Below are positions 33,601-37,602 of a DNA stretch of 37,602 nucleotides, piece by piece. Where the stretch lies: contig JAKCWW010002203.1 of assembly GCA_026260175.1 (NCBI GenBank), positions 5,082 to 42,683 on the forward strand, in the 5' to 3' direction. Each line of letters starts with the position of its first letter. Positions within the stretch are counted from its first letter, which is position 1. This stretch comes from Reticulitermes lucifugus (taxonomy: Eukaryota; Arthropoda; Insecta; Blattodea; Rhinotermitidae). Made by a program: the position numbers and the translations under genes. Under the pieces are notes generated by a model that searched no databases, was not told where the DNA came from, and was given only the letters and a program-made list of their open reading frames with translations.

Positions 33601-35228
33601 CCTTGGTTTGATCATAACAGTATTTGGCAAGGACCATGAATCATGGAGGTCTTCATTAAACAGTTTCCTTCCTTCCTGCCTTAGGTCCAAATATTCTCAA
33701 CACCCTGTTCTTAAACACCCTCAGTCTGTGTTCTTCCTTTAAAACGACAGATAAAGTTTTACACACATATAAAACAATACACAAAAATACAGTTTGGTAT
33801 ATTTCAATACTTATGTTTTCAGATAAAACACAGGGTGATAAAAAATTCTGAACTGAATGATGAGCATGCCTTGAATTTAATCTCCTCTTAAATTTCTCTA
33901 TGAATGCAATTTAATTTGTTAGTGTTGCTATCTAATTTTACAAGCTTACTAATCGAACTGACAAATACACTTTATTGGGGAACAATTACTAAGCTTGAAC
34001 AGTAAAATACAGTCATATGCAGCACTGTAAGTCTGCTACCTAATACTTGAACTTCGTCATATTTTCGAAGAATTTATTAGCTATTTTTATGCTGTGATTA
34101 TGTCCCTTATTCTGGTGATGATACATGAAAATACACTTAAGTTTAACACATGAGGCATTTTGAAATTGACCACTGTATTTTGCCTTAATATTTCCGAGGT
34201 GTCATGGATGTCCAATGGGGTCTTGCTACATTCGGGTGCAGCTGCTGAGTAAGACTGTATCTTCTGGCCACCTGACAAAGACTGGGAATGTAAACAAGTT
34301 TTCTGTCAGTAGACATACAGTGACAGCCCCCACAATGGTGCAGAATGAGTCATTTGTTTATAAGTACATCAGACACACTAACATTGAACAGAAGTGTTTG
34401 CACTAACAGGCATACTATACCTATTTTTACACATCCCTTGTCTGTCATTAGTAAGTTGGACACCTTCAGGTCTCGATGAACAATGAAATTACGATGGAGG
34501 TAGCGCAGGCCACGAAGTACCTGCAGCATAATACACTTCACCTGTGATTCTGAGAATGGAGCTTGCATATTATCAAGAAGGCTGGCTAAATCCTGTTCAC
34601 AGTACTCCATTGCCAAGAAAATGCTGTAACACAAAATACATCACACTGTATCACTGTTCACCAGTAATTCAGATAATATTTCAATACTAAATTCCTCATA
34701 CAGGATTTTCCCCAAGCTTTCACAAAATTCTCCGAGGTTATAGGATGTAACAGGTAGAAGTGTACTGACATTTCAGATAATACCAGAAGACTCTATCACG
34801 CTACAATGGTGTCACATCACATCTTCAAGAGGGGCTTGTTCACCATATAACAAGTATCTGTGCATCAGACAAGTGTTACCATCATCAGAAAAACTTCTTT
34901 ACTCTGGATTGGCCTGAAGGATGTCTGCCTCACCTAAACTGTTGGTTACAATATCATTCAGACATACTATCCAGATAAACTAATGGCAATGAATGGGTAA
35001 GAGTTAATAGGGGTTTTCATGAAAATTCAAGTAATGATTTAAAATATGCCCACCTCTCAAGACTTCTTCCAACTACAACTTCTCTCAAGTGAACAATATT
35101 TTCATGACGACAGCTGAGGAGGACAGAGATCTCTCGCAGTCCACTAACAGGTAATCCATCTTTCTCATGTTCCATACGAACTTTCTTCAGTGCTACCACC
35201 TTATCTGTCTTTGTATCACGTGCTCGAT
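30504..35228 (-). CDS. CDK10: Cyclin-dependent kinase 10 (CDK10), partial gene, five exons, 5' end outside window
   Basis: Exons in transcript order are 35228-35054, 34623-34421, 32752-32472, 32145-31980 and 30691-30504 (stop TAA 30506-30504). All junctions use GT/AG and all phases agree. About 337 residues are encoded here. The Gly-rich loop and first roughly 50 residues must lie in exon(s) beyond 37602, since the first visible exon begins inside a Tyr codon before RARDTKTDK. Visible kinase features are the ATP-site Lys in VALKKV, the PVSGLRE helix (PSTAIRE-equivalent, cyclin contact), [11 protein letters not shown] at the hinge, catalytic [20 protein letters not shown] and the C-lobe up to [18 protein letters not shown]10-specific stretches are [30 protein letters not shown] and the tail [18 protein letters not shown]10 is known to partner with cyclin M (CycQ) and to act on ETS-type transcription factors; that is family knowledge. 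Confidence 0.93.
30722..30990 (+). mobile_element. tRNA-derived SINE (modular family, longest copy)
   Basis: Degenerate A box around CAGCATAGTTAGTAC and B box AGTTCAAGTCC (30775-30785) start the element. The body continues with TACTGGCCCTGGAGCCCACC, GTAGGTACCAAGGGTC, GTAAAATGCCCGGGTGTGGC and the GAGTGGAGCTG..CCACTCCC tail. It begins about 30 bases before the CDK10 terminal-exon acceptor (reading minus), so it inserted in that intron in antisense orientation. Confidence 0.65.
31170..31311. repeat. 20-bp inverted repeat, unclassified
   Basis: TTGAGGTTTCAGGTCTTCTG (31170-31189) pairs with the complement at 31292-31311 with one mismatch, separated by about 100 bases. No target duplication or coding was seen. 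It lies in the last CDK10 intron. Confidence 0.5.
31980..32145 (-). CDS. CDK10: CDK10 C-lobe exon
   Basis: The acceptor is TTTTGTTAG|AGC and the donor is CGCTAC|GTGAGT. The exon encodes [19 protein letters not shown], then [22 protein letters not shown] and SSYFKEAPL. The 166 nt equal 55 codons + 1; the last C joins CT of the terminal exon to make the Pro of APLPCDP, which confirms the junction at protein level. Confidence 0.93.
32472..32752 (-). CDS. CDK10: CDK10 exon with DFG, activation loop and APE
   Basis: The acceptor is TTTCTAG|CT and the donor is CTTCAG|GTAATT. The exon encodes (A)[31 protein letters not shown] and then the CDK-insert side of the C-lobe with [14 protein letters not shown] and [12 protein letters not shown]. 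The longer open frame running upstream to 32855 is intron sequence: it adds residues with no kinase similarity and the acceptor sits exactly at the conserved Ala-DFG position. Confidence 0.95.
33225..33970 (-). pseudogene. LINE fragment in a CDK10 intron
   Basis: Reading minus, with frame changes: ...[31 protein letters not shown] and [20 protein letters not shown]. Then come [20 protein letters not shown] and [14 protein letters not shown] before a stop, and further on [13 protein letters not shown] and [19 protein letters not shown]. These match the same ORF2 C-terminus as the copy at 21166. It is inserted in the same orientation as CDK10, between the exons at 34421-34623 and 32472-32752. 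Confidence 0.75.
34421..34623 (-). CDS. CDK10: CDK10 exon with hinge and catalytic loop
   Basis: The acceptor is GTTACAG|C and the donor is AAAATAG|GTATAG. The exon encodes [19 protein letters not shown], the alpha-E region and the catalytic HRDLKVSN motif, ending at GCVKI plus the first base of the Ala codon before DFG. The 203 nt equal 1 + 67 codons + 1, matching both neighbouring exon phases. Confidence 0.95.
35054..35228 (-). CDS. CDK10: CDK10 first visible coding exon (N-lobe, Lys and PSTAIRE-type helix)
   Basis: The acceptor is ATTACAG|AT, and the exon opens with two bases that complete a Tyr codon begun in the missing upstream exon. It encodes [16 protein letters not shown], the PVSGLREI helix and the [13 protein letters not shown] strand. 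The donor is GAGAG|GTGGGC. The Ser codon is split with the next exon (AG|C), giving [11 protein letters not shown]. No exon carrying the Gly-rich loop was found on the minus strand between 35231 and 37602. Confidence 0.93.
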
Positions 35229-35229
35229 C

Positions 35230-35784
35230 TGTAATGCAGTACTCTTTTATTCTACACAAAAATGTGTTTCCTCTGATGTAACTGTAAAGCAGGATAAGAT
35301 ACCACAAGTTGATGACTTGTCTACTTCACTTCCTCATGTATCCCCACTTCCAGATATCAGTTTCCAAGGTTTACACACCTTAATGTCATTTCTTTGAATG
35401 GGAGACCAAAAAGATACAAAGGCCCCAAACTGAAACCTGTTTAGTATACACTGCACTTACGTCTGAATAGGCCATAACCTAGATATATGGACATGTATTT
35501 ATGTAGAACAATTTATGCTACGTACTGAGTTCTATAGACCGTTATTATTATGTATGCTTGCACAAACCACTACTAAAAACTGTCCCCAAATTGCTCTAAG
35601 CACCACAGATGCCCTTGCAGTATGAACAATTCCTACATGTATACATACATATATACATGCATACACACACACACACATTCGACTGATCTCTCATTCTGAC
35701 ATATGGCATTGGATATGAAACATAATGCTATATGATTTTCCTGCAAATTTATACTTCGCACACTATACGCATGCACTACAAAAG
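35230..35784. other. CDK10 upstream intron
   Basis: Minus-strand intron beginning at the acceptor 35230-35229. It contains an ATAC/CA-rich simple stretch (35640-35676) and no exon with the Gly-rich loop. Confidence 0.5.
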
Positions 35785-36905
35785 GCACAAGTTTGGTTGT
35801 GTTTAGTCAATAATTAAGGGGGCTTAGCAATGGTAGATGAGATACTACCAAAAATGTACTTTGCTCTCAAAGTAAAGTGCCTTAATTAGTGACATATTGC
35901 AACCAAACTTGCAGCGTTTGTAGTACAAGCGTGTGAAGTGCAACATATGAATTTTCAGGAAAATCCCTCCAATGGCAGTCAAGATACACCCAAGAAGGTA
36001 CATTGTTCTCCATGTTAAGTGCCCTTAATTAGTGACTGATCACTAACTTGCATTGTTTGTAGGACATGCGTGTGAAGTATGACATGAATTTTCAGGAAAA
36101 TCCCTCAAATGGAAGTTGAGATACAGCCAAAAAGGTACTTAGTGCTCCAGGTAAAGTGCCCTTAATTAGCGACCGATTGCAACCAAAATTAGAATGTTTG
36201 TAGCATATGCGCGGAAAGTGCATGGTATGAAGTTTTAAGAAAATCCCTCCCATGGAAACCGAGATTCAGCCGAAAAGGTATTTTGTTCTCCAAGTAAAGT
36301 GCCCTCAATTATTCACCGAGCGCAACCAAACTTAAATCGTTTGTAGCGCATGCATTGAAGGTGCGAGGTATGAATTTTAAGGATTATCCCTCTCATGGAC
36401 GCTGAGATACTGCGAAAATTGTACTTTGTTCTCCAAGTAAAGTGCCCTTAATTCGTGACCAATAGCAACCAAAATTGCAATGCCTGTAGCACATGCATAG
36501 AAAGTGCGAGGTATGGACTTTCAAGAAAATACCTCGAATTGATGGCAAAATGCAGCGGAAAATGCACTTTGTTCTCCAAGTAAAGTTCCCTTAATTAGTC
36601 ATGGATCACAACCAAAATTGCACCGTTTGTAGAGCTACAAATGGTGCAAGTTTGGGTATGAAATTTCAACAAATAAGGGCACTTTACTTGAACAGCAATG
36701 TGCATTCTTGATTGTGTCTTGTCTTTCATTTGTGGAATTGTGCTGAAAATTCATACCTCATGCTCCTCTCACATGGTGCACGTTTGGTTGTGACTGGGCA
36801 ATAATTGAGGGAACGTTACTTGGAGAATAATGTGCCTTTTTGGCTGTATCTTGCCTTTCATTAGAAAGATTTTTCCTGAAAATTGATACCTCATAGTCTC
36901 CATGC
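35785..36905. repeat. 143-bp satellite block with inverted flanking monomers
   Basis: The anchor word CTTAATT (in AAGTGCCCTTAATT) recurs at 35881, 36024, 36161, 36304 (CTCAATT), 36447 and 36590, giving spacings of 143, 137, 143, 143 and 143. Each monomer also carries TTTGTAG..CATGC, TATGAATTTTCAGGAAAATC and TTTGTTCTCCAAGTAAAG. Monomers in the opposite orientation lie left (about 35785-35830, TTTGGTTGTG..AATTAAGGG) and right (about 36640-36905, two units), so the direct block is bracketed by inverted copies. No ORF is conserved across units. Confidence 0.8.
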
Positions 36906-37158
36906 AGACTCTCATTGGAACAATTCAAACTGGTATCACTTTTTAGCCATTCAACAACAAATGCCCACAGTAACTAATTGATATACATTTCAGAATTGTG
37001 TCCTCAAAGAAAATTGGTTCAATTATTCATTTGTACTCATATTAAATCACACACCCATTTCAAAATCGTGTAGTCTTATCTTGTGAGCTCCAGTATTTCT
37101 TGTTCTGTGTATTTACCTCCCTGTGTAAGTGAAACAAAGACATGTTGAGAAAAATATA

Positions 37159-37602
37159 CGAGGGTTATCCAGAAAGTAAAGATACAACACGGGTGGGAGG
37201 GGAAGGGAAATCACCACTGCGAAGGTGGCAACACTGTCGTGTCTAGCGAAAGGAGAAGCTCCAGCTGAAATTCATCATCAAATTGTTAGTGTTTATGGTG
37301 ATGTTATGAACAGGCAGAATGTGGCAAAGTGGTGTCATGAATTTAATGCAGGAAGAACAGATGTTCATGATGAACAAAGGACTGGTAGGCCATCTTTGAA
37401 AAACGCTGATCTTGTTCAAAGAGTTGAAGAAAACATTCGTGCTGACAGGCATGTGACGATCAATGAACTGCATGAAATGATCCCTTAAGTGTCCAAATCT
37501 TTGGTTCATGAGATTGTGAAAGAGAAGTTAGACTACTGCAAGCTGTGTGCATGGTGGGTACCAAAAATGTTGACTGAAAACCACAAGAAAAACCGAATGG
37601 GT
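37159..37602 (+). pseudogene. Mariner element, 5' part, broken transposase, cut by window end
   Basis: The element begins after TA (37157-37158) with the mariner-type end CGAGGGTTATCCAGAAAGTA. The transposase N-terminus follows: ATLSCLAKGEAPAEIHHQIV, the helix-turn-helix region NRQNVAKWCHEFNAGRTDVH and DEQRTGRPSLKNADL. The position where relatives have ATG is GTG (37225), and a TAA stop interrupts the frame at 37486-37488; beyond it the same frame stays open (VSKSLVHEIVKEKL, WVPKMLTENHKKNRMG) to the window end. Start loss plus a nonsense codon indicate an inactive copy. The catalytic DDD domain would lie outside. Confidence 0.85.

Noticed and set aside
35830..36650. CRISPR-like array
   Set aside because: Regular 143-bp spacing comes from whole-monomer similarity, with no short conserved repeat separated by unique spacers, and the context is eukaryotic.

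Overview
This is a eukaryotic nuclear window, most likely from an insect or other arthropod with a large, repeat-rich genome. The evidence is two spliced or UTR-spliced housekeeping genes with GT/AG introns, decayed mariner, Harbinger, piggyBac-like and pogo/Tigger-like DNA elements, non-LTR retrotransposon fragments of a kind common in hemimetabolous insects, and several tRNA-derived SINEs. A polyneopteran (cockroach, termite or stick-insect type) is my guess from repeat style only. There is no sign of prokaryotic organisation, and most six-frame ORFs are chance ORFs.

Two genes are firmly recognised. MRPL42 (mitochondrial large-subunit ribosomal protein mL42) lies on + at 27354-27743, probably with a 5'UTR intron. 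CDK10 lies on - with five coding exons between 35228 and 30504; its N-terminal exon(s) lie beyond the right edge. The two genes converge. CDK10 introns hold a LINE fragment (33225-33970), and the region upstream of its first visible exon holds a 143-bp satellite with inverted flanks (35785-36905) and a broken mariner copy cut by the window end (37159 on).

The left 21 kb has no gene I can name. It holds a decayed DDE transposase (780-1540), a LINE 3' tail (2265-2365), hairpin repeats, SINEs (6497, 7245, 10270, 15087, 19780), a nested foldback (8200-8780), two TA-flanked MITEs (13993-14150, 14611-14929), a short tandem array resembling a LINE reverse-transcriptase segment (16425-16616), an internally deleted mariner (17500-18072), a Harbinger-type element with TAA duplications (18686-19216) and a LINE fragment (21166-21850). 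Several short minus-strand segments look like unassigned exons (7600-7701, 18550-18652, 25898-25952, less surely 9417-9513).

At the largest scale CpG content is strikingly partitioned. It is high from 1 to about 21.55 kb, very low at 21.6-25.8 kb, high again at 25.8-27.75 kb around the MRPL42 start, and very low again to about 35.7 kb. This resembles gene-body-methylation CpG loss on both sides of a bidirectional promoter, and suggests an unrecognised minus-strand gene starting near 25.95 kb.
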